A stretch of 13,236 nucleotides of DNA, taken from the NCBI GenBank assembly GCA_011042035.1, contig DQZA01000091.1:1-13236 (forward strand), read 5' to 3'. This document shows positions 1 through 5,704 of this stretch, piece after piece. The notes under the pieces were generated by a model that saw only the letters and a program-made list of their open reading frames with translations, did not search any database and was not told the origin of the DNA. A program made the position numbers and the translations under genes. Position 1 is the first letter of the stretch, and each line of letters opens with the position of its first letter. Source of the stretch: Desulfobacteraceae bacterium. Its GTDB lineage: Bacteria > Desulfobacterota > DSM-4660 > Desulfatiglandales > Desulfatiglandaceae.

Positions 1-21
1 GCATTCTTAAAATACCAGTTC

Positions 22-1305
22 ATGAAAGACATCGGGTCGCCTGCCCTTATGCGGCTGCAAAAGAGCAGCAAAAAAAAGCGACCCCACAAACCCAGTCCTT
101 ATCTAGGCCCCCCGCTCAAGTGCGCATCAAGGCTCAGGGAAATAATGACAAGGCACTATTTCCTGTCCCGATATGCCAAAGGGGCCAAGCCGGTGGCCTG
201 GGTCAGCAGCGGTGCCCCCGTTGAACTGCTCAGGGTATTTGACTTTTACACGGTTTACCCCGAAAACCACGGGGCCCTTTGTGGAGCGCAGAAAATGGGC
301 CCAGAGATCTGCCAGGAGGCCGAAAAACAGGGTTACCATTCTGATCTCTGCTCTTATGCTCGAATAGACCTGGGACATGCCTTTTCTGGCAAGACACCTG
401 CTGGTAAGCTCCCAAAACCGGACCTGCTTTTCTGTTCCAATAACATCTGCCAAACCATACTTTATTGGTTCAAAGAACTGTCCCACTATTGGAAGATTCC
501 ATTGATCCTGTTTGATACGCCGTACAACTTCGAAGATATCAAGGGAAGCGATATAAAATATATGGCTGAGCAGTTACAGGAAATGATCCCTCAGTTGGAG
601 ACAGTATCAGGCAAAAAATTCTCCCAAAAACGATTCGAAGGGATCATCACTCTGGCAAAGGACTCCTCAAGACTTTGGGGAGAGGTGCTCGCCACCCTAA
701 AGGCCAAGCCCGCTCCCATGACCATCTTTGACGCCTTTGTTCATCTTGCACCTATAGTGTCGTTGCGGGGCCTCCCTGTCGCAAGGCAGTATTATGAAAT
801 TCTTCTGCAAGAGCTTGAAGACAGGGTCAGCAAAGGGATAGCCGCAGTAAAGAGCGAAAGGAAGCGGCTCATGTGGGACAACATTGCGGTGTGGTTCAAG
901 CTGCGGGATTGGTCTCTTCTCTTTGCTGAGCACGGTTGCAATTTTGTTGCTGCCACATATACCAATGCATGGGCAGAAACGATTCATTACCTTGACGCCA
1001 GCACGCCCTTTGAATCAATGGCCAGGGTTTATAGCCTCGTTATTTTAAACAACAACCTAAAGCACAGGCTGAATCTCATGAGGCAAATGATCAAGGATTA
1101 TCAGATTGACGGTCTAGTAATTCACTCGGATAGAAGCTGCAAGCCTTACTCTGTGGGCCAATATGACATGAGGCGATTGCTGGCCGAGGATTTGGGAGTA
1201 AAAACTGTAGTGATCGAGGCTGATATGACAGACTCGCGCGTATATTCAGAGGAGCAGACACGTACAAGGCTTGAGGCGTTTTTTGAGGCATTAGAGAGTC
1301 AATAA
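22..1305 (+). CDS. 2-hydroxyacyl-CoA dehydratase / benzoyl-CoA reductase family subunit (HgdB/BcrB/BcrC-like)
   Basis: Family members bind a [4Fe-4S] cluster and receive single electrons from an ATP-hydrolysing activase, to dehydrate 2-hydroxyacyl-CoA or reduce an aromatic or other difficult substrate. Seen here: 427 residues with the PENHGALCGA block at 80-89, SDLCSYAR with Cys110, CSNNIC with Cys138 and Cys143, the HSDRSCKPYS block with Cys373, and the ending VVIEADMTDSR (396-406). Cys110, Cys138 and Cys373 are at the places where the family has its three cluster-ligand cysteines. The frame is open to the left edge, so the true start may lie outside the window. ATG at 22 or 49 are the candidates inside it. 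ATG 145 has a better ribosome site (AGGGA, 4 bases away) but would cut off a conserved-looking helix. The activase starts one base after its stop, so the two are co-translated. The substrate cannot be told from sequence, and no second dehydratase subunit is visible. Confidence 0.88.
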   Translation: MKDIGSPALMRLQKSSKKKRPHKPSPYLGPPLKCASRLREIMTRHYFLSRYAKGAKPVAWVSSGAPVELLRVFDFYTVYPENHGALCGAQKMGPEICQEAEKQGYHSDLCSYARIDLGHAFSGKTPAGKLPKPDLLFCSNNICQTILYWFKELSHYWKIPLILFDTPYNFEDIKGSDIKYMAEQLQEMIPQLETVSGKKFSQKRFEGIITLAKDSSRLWGEVLATLKAKPAPMTIFDAFVHLAPIVSLRGLPVARQYYEILLQELEDRVSKGIAAVKSERKRLMWDNIAVWFKLRDWSLLFAEHGCNFVAATYTNAWAETIHYLDASTPFESMARVYSLVILNNNLKHRLNLMRQMIKDYQIDGLVIHSDRSCKPYSVGQYDMRRLLAEDLGVKTVVIEADMTDSRVYSEEQTRTRLEAFFEALESQ

Positions 1306-1306
1306 C

Positions 1307-2080
1307 ATGGAATACTTCGCGGGAGTTGATACTGGATCTCTAAGCACAGAGGTAGTCATAGTAGACCAGGACCTCAATATCCTGGCTTACTCAATCCAAC
1401 AAACAGGCTCAGACCCCATAGCTGCCTCTAATGCGGCAATGGACGATGCCCTGTTCAAGGCCGGTATATCCAGGGAACAAATAAAGAAAATAATCGCCAC
1501 GGGCTATGGGAGAATATCAGTACCATTTGCGGACAAAAAGATTACTGAAATCTCCTGCCATGCCATGGGCGCGTATCATCTATTTCCTGACACAGGAACC
1601 GTCATAGACATTGGTGGGCAGGACTCCAAGGTTATTCAGGTGGGGCCAGAGGGCAAGGTGCTGGATTTTGCCATGAATGACAAGTGTGCTGCAGGAACCG
1701 GCCGATTCCTGGAAGTAATGGCATCCACCTTTGGCCTGAGCCTAGACCAGATGGGAGATCTTTCTTTACAAGCAAAGGAACAAATCCCCATTTCTAGCAT
1801 GTGCACTGTTTTTGCAGAGTCAGAGGTAGTTTCCTTGATTGCCCAAAACAAGCCCAAGGAAAATATCATCCTGGGGCTTCACGCCGCCATCGTCAATCGC
1901 GTATGGAACATGGCCCAAACAGTGGGAATCCATGGGCAGGTGACCATGACAGGAGGCGTTGCCAAGAACCGCGGTGTAGTGGCGCTTTTTGAAAAGAAGG
2001 TGAGCCGCCCAATTCATGTATATGAAGAGCCTCAAATCATAGGAGCACTGGGCGCCGCACTGCTGGCCGCCCGCCAATAA
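1307..2080 (+). CDS. Acyl-CoA dehydratase activase (HgdC/YjiL/BadF-BadG family ATPase)
   Basis: This is an ASKHA-fold ATPase. The homodimer holds one [4Fe-4S] cluster and uses ATP hydrolysis to push a low-potential electron into its partner dehydratase or reductase. Seen here: 257 residues, the family's usual length; GVDTGSLSTE (6-15) as the first phosphate-binding loop; DIGGQDSK (101-108) as the second; CAAGTGRF with Cys127 and SMCTVFAESE with Cys166 as the two cluster ligands of each monomer; and TGGVAKN (215-221) as the adenosine motif. The start is ATG 1307, one base after the upstream stop, which points to translational coupling with the dehydratase-family gene. A single activase of this size with a single D-type subunit fits either a dehydratase system whose second subunit is upstream, or a one-subunit double-cubane type reductase (YjiM/YjiL arrangement). 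Family assignment is firm and the pathway is not known. Confidence 0.93.
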   Translation: MEYFAGVDTGSLSTEVVIVDQDLNILAYSIQQTGSDPIAASNAAMDDALFKAGISREQIKKIIATGYGRISVPFADKKITEISCHAMGAYHLFPDTGTVIDIGGQDSKVIQVGPEGKVLDFAMNDKCAAGTGRFLEVMASTFGLSLDQMGDLSLQAKEQIPISSMCTVFAESEVVSLIAQNKPKENIILGLHAAIVNRVWNMAQTVGIHGQVTMTGGVAKNRGVVALFEKKVSRPIHVYEEPQIIGALGAALLAARQ

Positions 2081-2107
2081 CTAAGAGGGCTCCGCCTTGG
2101 CCCTTAG
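2081..2107. terminator. Hairpin between convergent genes, possible bidirectional terminator
   Basis: CTAAG-AG-GGC pairs with GCCCTTAG around the loop TCCGCCTTG, leaving a two-base bulge. It fills the 29 bases between the stop codons of the activase (plus) and the YfiH-family gene (minus). No run of T follows on either strand, so it is not a clear intrinsic terminator. The position between two convergent stops is the main argument for it. Confidence 0.3.
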
Positions 2108-2109
2108 CC

Positions 2110-2919
2110 CTACGCCTCACCAATCAACATTGCAACCGTTGCAAACCGCCCTGTAACCTTATTTGCCCTGTAGGAGAAAAACAGATCTTCATTGCATTTG
2201 GTGCATATCTCTGCTGTTTCTATATTTTCAGCCCTTATGCCGGCATCCATCAATTGGTGGCAGCTTATTGCCCAAAGATCAAAGTAGTTTTCCCTGACCA
2301 TATATCTTGAAAAGGCCGGGGGAAAAATCTCTCTATACTCCTTAAATTCCCCGCAGCAAGGCCCTAGAGAAGGGCCAATTGCGGCCCTCAGCTCTTTGGC
2401 ACTGCACGCAAATTCCTTTTCCATAACACCCACCAGCTTCCCAAGAATATTTAGGACATTTCCCCGCCACCCGCAATGGGAAATGCCAAGTACCCCTCTT
2501 TCCTCAGAAAAGACAATCACCCCCTGGCAATCGGCCAATTTTACCATGACAGCCACACCCGGCGCGTCGGTCACTACCCCATCGCATCTACCAAGGACCG
2601 TATCTTTGACTACATCACCCTTATGTAATAATACGATATTGTCACCATGGACCTGCGTCATGCTAACTAGGCATCGGGCACCAATTGTATCCCTTATTTT
2701 ATTCAAATTGGCCGCCACCTTCTGCGGATCATCACCTACATTACTACTCACATTTAGCTGTGCATAATTGCCCTCGCTCAGCCCTCCATGGCGCGTAAAA
2801 ATAAAATGGTACACACCGGCACACTGTGAAAGCACAGGGAATCTGAAATGGGGAACCGGACGGGATTTGAAGATAAGGTTCTTGAAGGGTTTATTGAGTC
2901 CTTGGCCGTGCATCCTCAT
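2110..2919 (-). CDS. YfiH/YlmD/LACC1-family (DUF152, Cu-oxidase_4) protein, multi-copper polyphenol oxidase / purine nucleoside phosphorylase type
   Basis: Members have been reported as laccase-like oxidases and, for the LACC1 branch, as purine nucleoside phosphorylase/adenosine deaminase; E. coli YfiH has been linked to peptidoglycan precursor proof-reading. Seen here: 269 residues, normal length; FTRHGGLSEGNYAQLN (41-56); TQVHG with His91; LADCQG with Cys131; ISHCGWRG with His148; and AAIGPSLGPCCGEF (179-192). His91, Cys131 and His148 match the metal/active-site triad of the family. The start is ATG 2919 or ATG 2913. No later ATG precedes the conserved domain. The ribosome site for 2919 would be AAGG at 2925-2928, which lies inside the 3' strand of the SRP RNA closing helix. 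The gene is directly downstream of the SRP RNA and HU/IHF gene on the same strand, and ends facing the activase. In vivo reaction is uncertain. Confidence 0.92.
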   Translation of the reverse strand: MRMHGQGLNKPFKNLIFKSRPVPHFRFPVLSQCAGVYHFIFTRHGGLSEGNYAQLNVSSNVGDDPQKVAANLNKIRDTIGARCLVSMTQVHGDNIVLLHKGDVVKDTVLGRCDGVVTDAPGVAVMVKLADCQGVIVFSEERGVLGISHCGWRGNVLNILGKLVGVMEKEFACSAKELRAAIGPSLGPCCGEFKEYREIFPPAFSRYMVRENYFDLWAISCHQLMDAGIRAENIETAEICTKCNEDLFFSYRANKVTGRFATVAMLIGEA

Positions 2920-2921
2920 TC

Positions 2922-3178
2922 GAGCCTTGCCGTAGTCGCCTCTGCACCCTGGAGAATTGAGATAGAAGTCATCACGACACAGACTGTCTTGCTTACCGCT
3001 GCTTCCTCCCGGACCTGACGGGGTTCACAAGCGTCTGTCACGTGAGCTCCATCCCTTCTCCAAAGGTGACAAGAAAACGACCCGGCAATAAACTCTCATG
3101 CAGGACATTCAACCCCGCATAAGCGGATTTCGGGTTACAGGGCACCGCTAGCTCCCCGTCTAGCACGACCAAGGCAAT
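2922..3178 (-). ncRNA. ffs: Large bacterial signal recognition particle RNA (SRP RNA with Alu domain, scRNA type)
   Basis: The RNA guides ribosome-nascent chain complexes to the membrane with Ffh; the Alu domain contacts the ribosomal factor-binding site. Seen on the minus strand: the 5' Alu part GTGCTAGACGGGGAGC at 3165-3150, followed by AGCGG (3149-3145) and the TGCCCTGTAA element. Helix 4 is AACCCG/CGGGGTT. Its loop carries CCGCT (3126-3122), complementary to AGCGG, which is the loop-loop contact of the Alu domain. Further 3' is the Ffh-binding S-domain tip CAGGTCCGGGAGGAAGCAGC (3017-2998), with a GGGA tetraloop. The outer stem ACAGAC/GTCTGT flanks it. The ends are closed by GCCTTG (3175-3170) with CAAGGC (2929-2924). 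The Alu part strongly resembles Bacillus subtilis scRNA as I remember it. Ends are estimated to a few bases from pairing. It starts about 10 bases after the HU/IHF stop and reaches the start of the YfiH-family gene. Confidence 0.9.
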
Positions 3179-3186
3179 GATCACAA

Positions 3187-3465
3187 TTAGTACACGTCAA
3201 CCCGCTCCCTCAGCTCCTTGCCCACTTTGAAAAATGGGAGTTTCTTGGGAGCGACATCGATCACCTCGCCTGTCTTGGGATTTCTGCCTTTGTAGCCGTC
3301 ATAGTGCTTGACCTTGAAGCTCCCGAAGCCCCTTATCTCGACCCTCTCTCCTCGAACCAGGGAATTCTCCATATCGCCAAACACCGTATTGACTACCTCT
3401 TCAGCCTTCTTGAGCGGCAGGTTCTCTGCCTTAGCCAGGGCCTCAACCAATTGAGATTTGTTCAT
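3187..3465 (-). CDS. HU/IHF-family DNA-binding protein, IHF-beta-like
   Basis: Small dimeric nucleoid protein that bends DNA through two beta arms. Seen here: 92 residues, typical length; alpha-helical first half (MNKSQLVEALA...); RVEIRGFGSF (41-50) leading into the arm; RNPKTGE (61-67) with Pro63 as the intercalating residue; and the ending PFFKVGKELRERVDVY. The RGFGSF and GKELRERVDVY parts look more like IHF-beta than HU, but a Desulfobacterota HU/IHF of this kind may be a homodimer, so the exact class is open. The start is ATG 3465 with a good ribosome site (AGAGG within AGAGGTGG, 3469-3476). In E. coli ihfB lies just downstream of cmk-rpsA; here the gene sits before hisC-cmk-rpsA and points away. 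The SRP RNA begins about 10 bases after its stop, suggesting co-transcription or a promoter inside this gene's end. Confidence 0.95.
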   Translation of the reverse strand: MNKSQLVEALAKAENLPLKKAEEVVNTVFGDMENSLVRGERVEIRGFGSFKVKHYDGYKGRNPKTGEVIDVAPKKLPFFKVGKELRERVDVY

Positions 3466-3698
3466 GATCCACCTCTACGATTACAAAAGAGCAGTCATCA
3501 CATTAAAAGTCATCATACCCCTATAGCCTCAGTGCCTCCACCTGGCACTCTGTCAACCAAATACTGCCAAAAGCAGAGCCACACCAAGCTCTAAGCCATT
3601 AAAAACATCCTCGGCACACGTCGGACCCTAGATGGTGAATATAGTAGATACTTGAAAGTGCGAGGTCAAGTCAATAAATAACAAGGGAGATTGGGCTA

Positions 3699-3727
3699 TT
3701 TACATTTTATCCCTGTTGCGCTATAAG
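3699..3727 (+). promoter_or_regulatory. Sigma70-type promoter for the hisC-cmk-rpsA-sppA operon
   Basis: A -35 box TTTACA (3699-3704) and a -10 box TATAAG (3722-3727) are separated by exactly 17 bases. Five of six -35 positions and five of six -10 positions match the consensus. Transcription would begin near 3734, leaving a leader of about 110 bases before hisC. A second, weaker pair (TTGAAA at 3652 and TAAATA 17 bases later) lies just upstream. Confidence 0.6.
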
Positions 3728-3730
3728 CGC
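3718..3730. promoter_or_regulatory. Perfect inverted repeat over the -10 box, possible operator
   Basis: GCGC-TATAA-GCGC is a 4-bp perfect inverted repeat whose centre is the first five bases of the -10 box. Such a site could be an operator or a chance G+C-rich palindrome. The arms are short, so a regulatory role is inference only. Confidence 0.25.
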
Positions 3731-3751
3731 GGGAGAAAAAAACGTAAGCCC

Positions 3752-3786
3752 AAGGTGCAAGGCCCAAGGCCTAAGGCTCAAGGCAA
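3752..3786 (+). repeat. Heptanucleotide tandem repeat in the hisC leader (AAGGCYN, five units)
   Basis: Five units in strict 7-base register are AAGGTGC, AAGGCCC, AAGGCCT, AAGGCTC and AAGGCAA, starting at 3752, 3759, 3766, 3773 and 3780. They are preceded by a related AAGCCC. The array lies between the predicted transcription start (about 3734) and hisC (3845), so it would be transcribed. AGGCC/GGCCT within it can form a small hairpin. Confidence 0.8.
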
Positions 3787-3844
3787 GAGGATTTGTGTAA
3801 TAAGACAGTCATGATGTTTTGGAGAAACCGTTAGAGATAAAGGC

Positions 3845-4945
3845 ATGATCAACAGGCTTGTAAGAGAGGGAATCGAAGACCTAGTACCTTACCCACCCGG
3901 TAAACCCATTGAGGAACTGGAGAGGGAGCTAGGCATTAGCAACTCCATAAAGCTCGCATCCAATGAAAATCCCCTGGGTCCTTCCCCCAAGGCGATTGAG
4001 GTAATTAGGGGAAAACTTTACACAATCAACCGCTACCCAGATGGCAGTGGGTTTTACCTCAAAACTAAGCTTGCCAAAAAGCTCACAATTGCTGAGGATA
4101 AAATAATTCTGGGAAATGGCTCTAATGAACTCATTGAGCTAAGCGTAAGGACATTTCTCAACCCTGGTGAAGAGGCCATCCAGCCCTTCCCCACCTTCCT
4201 GGTTTATGAAAAAATAGTAAGGGCCGCAGGTGGAACGATGGTCTCTATCCCTTTGAAGGAATTCCACGTGAACCTTGCTGGCATCAGGGATTCCATTGGG
4301 CCAAAGACAAAGCTCATATTCCTTGCCAATCCTAATAACCCCACGGGCTTTGCCTTGTCTGGGAGCGATCTCGCAGGCTTTCTTGAAGACCTACCCCATG
4401 ACCTGGTAATCGTTCTTGATGAGGCCTATATCGAGTTTGTAAGAGATGAAACCGTGTCCACTGGGCTTAAGCTTCTTGGAAGGCACCCCCACCTTTTGGT
4501 AATCCGGACCTTTTCCAAGCTTTATGGGCTAGCGGGCCTGAGAATAGGCTATGGAATTTCCTCCACCGAGCTGATTGGCTATATGAACCGGGTGCGCCAA
4601 CCTTTTAATGCAAACACGCTTGCCCAGGCAGGAGCCATGGCCGCATTGGATGACGAGGAATTCGTAGAGGCCACCTTAAACCTAGTAAGACAGGGGCTTG
4701 AACAACTTACCACAGGACTGAGAGAAATGGGCCTTTCTTACCTTCCAACACAGACAAACTTTTTCCTCATCAAGACACCCATACCAGGGAAATCTCTCTA
4801 TGAAAAAATGTTGCGACGAGGCGTTATTGTCCGTGCCATGGATAGCTTCGGGCTCCCCGACTATATCAGGATCAATGTGGGGCTCCCTGAGGAGAACGAC
4901 AGGTTCCTGAATACCCTAAAAGAAGTATTGGAGACGTCCAGCTAG
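3845..4945 (+). CDS. hisC: Histidinol-phosphate aminotransferase
   Basis: PLP-dependent class I/II aminotransferase that exchanges amino groups between imidazole-acetol phosphate and glutamate in histidine synthesis; related members also act on aromatic amino acids. Seen here: 366 residues; PYPPGKPIEELERELG (15-30) as the typical N-terminal arm; ASNENPLGPSP (38-48); NPNNPTG (162-168); DEAY with Asp192; the PLP lysine in TFSKLYGLAGLR (Lys225); and the C-terminal substrate arginine in YIRINVG (Arg342). The start is ATG 3845, as the homologous arm begins within 15 residues; AAAGG lies only one base before it, so the ribosome site is poor. The stop shares its last base with the start of cmk (TAGTG), so the two are coupled. 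Being alone among his genes here, it may serve aromatic or histidine synthesis, but the sequence looks like standard HisC. Confidence 0.93.
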   Translation: MINRLVREGIEDLVPYPPGKPIEELERELGISNSIKLASNENPLGPSPKAIEVIRGKLYTINRYPDGSGFYLKTKLAKKLTIAEDKIILGNGSNELIELSVRTFLNPGEEAIQPFPTFLVYEKIVRAAGGTMVSIPLKEFHVNLAGIRDSIGPKTKLIFLANPNNPTGFALSGSDLAGFLEDLPHDLVIVLDEAYIEFVRDETVSTGLKLLGRHPHLLVIRTFSKLYGLAGLRIGYGISSTELIGYMNRVRQPFNANTLAQAGAMAALDDEEFVEATLNLVRQGLEQLTTGLREMGLSYLPTQTNFFLIKTPIPGKSLYEKMLRRGVIVRAMDSFGLPDYIRINVGLPEENDRFLNTLKEVLETSS

Positions 4946-5637
4946 TGGTTAGGGAAATATCCGTAATTGCCATTGATGGGCCTGCTGGTGCGGGGAAAAG
5001 CACTGTAAGCAGAGAGGTGGCAAAAAGACTGGGCTTTATGTACTTAGACACCGGCGCCATGTATAGGGCGCTAGCCCTGGCTGTGAAGAAAGCTGGTATA
5101 GATCCCCAAAATGATAAAAGCCTTGCCTCCCTTTGCAAAAGTCTCAACATTCGATTTGATGCAGCTCAGGCCTCCCCGCGAATATTTCTGAACGGTGAAG
5201 ATGTGTCGGAGCATATCAGAACTCCCGAAATTGACATGCTAGCATCAAAAATCTCAGCCATAGCAGTGGTAAGGCAGGAAATGACTCGTCTCCAAAGAGC
5301 AGTGGCAGAGAAGGCAGGCAGAGCGGTGGCAGAGGGTAGAGACATGGGGACCGTTGTCTTTCCAGATGCAAAGTGTAAGTTTTTTCTTACCGCCACTCTG
5401 GAAGAAAGGGCTAGGAGAAGGTATGAAGAAAGAAGGCAGCGGGGCGAAAAGGTAGATCCCGCGCAGGTGGCAAGGGAGCTCAAAAAGCGAGACGAGCAAG
5501 ATGAAAAGCGGGCGCTAGCTCCCCTTAAACCTGCTGAAGATGCGGTTATCATTGACACAACCCAGTTAACCATAGATGAGGTTGTGGATAAGATATGTGG
5601 GATGGCCAAACCCAGGTTTGCTCAAACTCAGAAATAA
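4945..5637 (+). CDS. cmk: Cytidylate kinase
   Basis: Phosphorylates CMP and dCMP with ATP, feeding CTP/dCTP pools in the cytoplasm. Seen here: 230 residues, normal length; P-loop GPAGAGKST (12-20); YLDTGAMYRALA (33-44) as the CMP-binding region; AVAEGRDMGTVVFPDA (127-142); and the arginine-rich lid RARRRYEERR (155-164). The start is GTG 4945, overlapping the hisC stop by one base (TAGTG), with GGAG about 10 bases upstream. A tandem stop (TAA TAG) ends it at 5637. cmk directly before rpsA is a widely conserved pair, which supports both calls. Confidence 0.96.
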   Translation: MVREISVIAIDGPAGAGKSTVSREVAKRLGFMYLDTGAMYRALALAVKKAGIDPQNDKSLASLCKSLNIRFDAAQASPRIFLNGEDVSEHIRTPEIDMLASKISAIAVVRQEMTRLQRAVAEKAGRAVAEGRDMGTVVFPDAKCKFFLTATLEERARRRYEERRQRGEKVDPAQVARELKKRDEQDEKRALAPLKPAEDAVIIDTTQLTIDEVVDKICGMAKPRFAQTQK

Positions 5638-5644
5638 TAGGGAA

Positions 5645-5674
5645 TTGCGCAAAATAAGTGCTTGAAGTTATAGT
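5645..5674 (+). promoter_or_regulatory. Possible promoter in front of rpsA
   Basis: TATAGT (5669-5674) matches five of six -10 positions. TTGCGC (5645-5650), 18 bases before it, matches only the first half of the -35 consensus. It lies in the 67-base gap between cmk and rpsA and would give a leader of about 24 bases without a visible ribosome site. It could supply extra S1 transcripts beyond the hisC promoter. Confidence 0.35.
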
Positions 5675-5704
5675 TAGCTTTTGATAACGTTCAAAGTTTA
5701 GCCC

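Larger units (their letters stand above)
3466..3844. other. Divergent intergenic region between the HU/IHF gene and hisC
   Basis: These 379 bases hold no convincing gene on either strand. On the hisC side there is a good sigma70-like promoter (3699-3727), an inverted repeat over its -10 box and a 7-bp tandem repeat in the leader (3752-3786). On the HU/IHF side I see the ribosome site and a TTGACA at 3551-3556 (minus strand), but no -10 box at the right distance. TGATGAC occurs twice between 3490 and 3520 on the minus strand, of unknown meaning. No tRNA, riboswitch or T-box architecture was recognised. Confidence 0.6.

Noticed and set aside
2396..2767. 123-codon open frame on the plus strand
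   Set aside because: It is antisense to the YfiH-family gene, whose conserved motifs fill the same bases; the plus-strand product shows no family features.
2951..3061. Short 4.5S-type SRP RNA of about 111 nt
   Set aside because: The S domain alone could fold as a small SRP RNA, but the flanking sequence on both sides completes an Alu domain and a closing helix, so the long form fits better.
3535..3556. TTGACA (3556-3551, minus strand) as the -35 box of the HU/IHF promoter
   Set aside because: The -35 box is perfect but the next -10-like boxes (TATAGG, TATGAT) are 25 and 33 bases away, not 16-18.
3304..3594. 96-codon open frame on the plus strand across the HU/IHF gene
   Set aside because: Half of it is antisense to a clear HU/IHF gene and the rest is unconserved-looking intergenic sequence without a ribosome site.
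3752..3786. CRISPR-like array
   Set aside because: Units are seven bases without spacers, so this is a simple tandem repeat.
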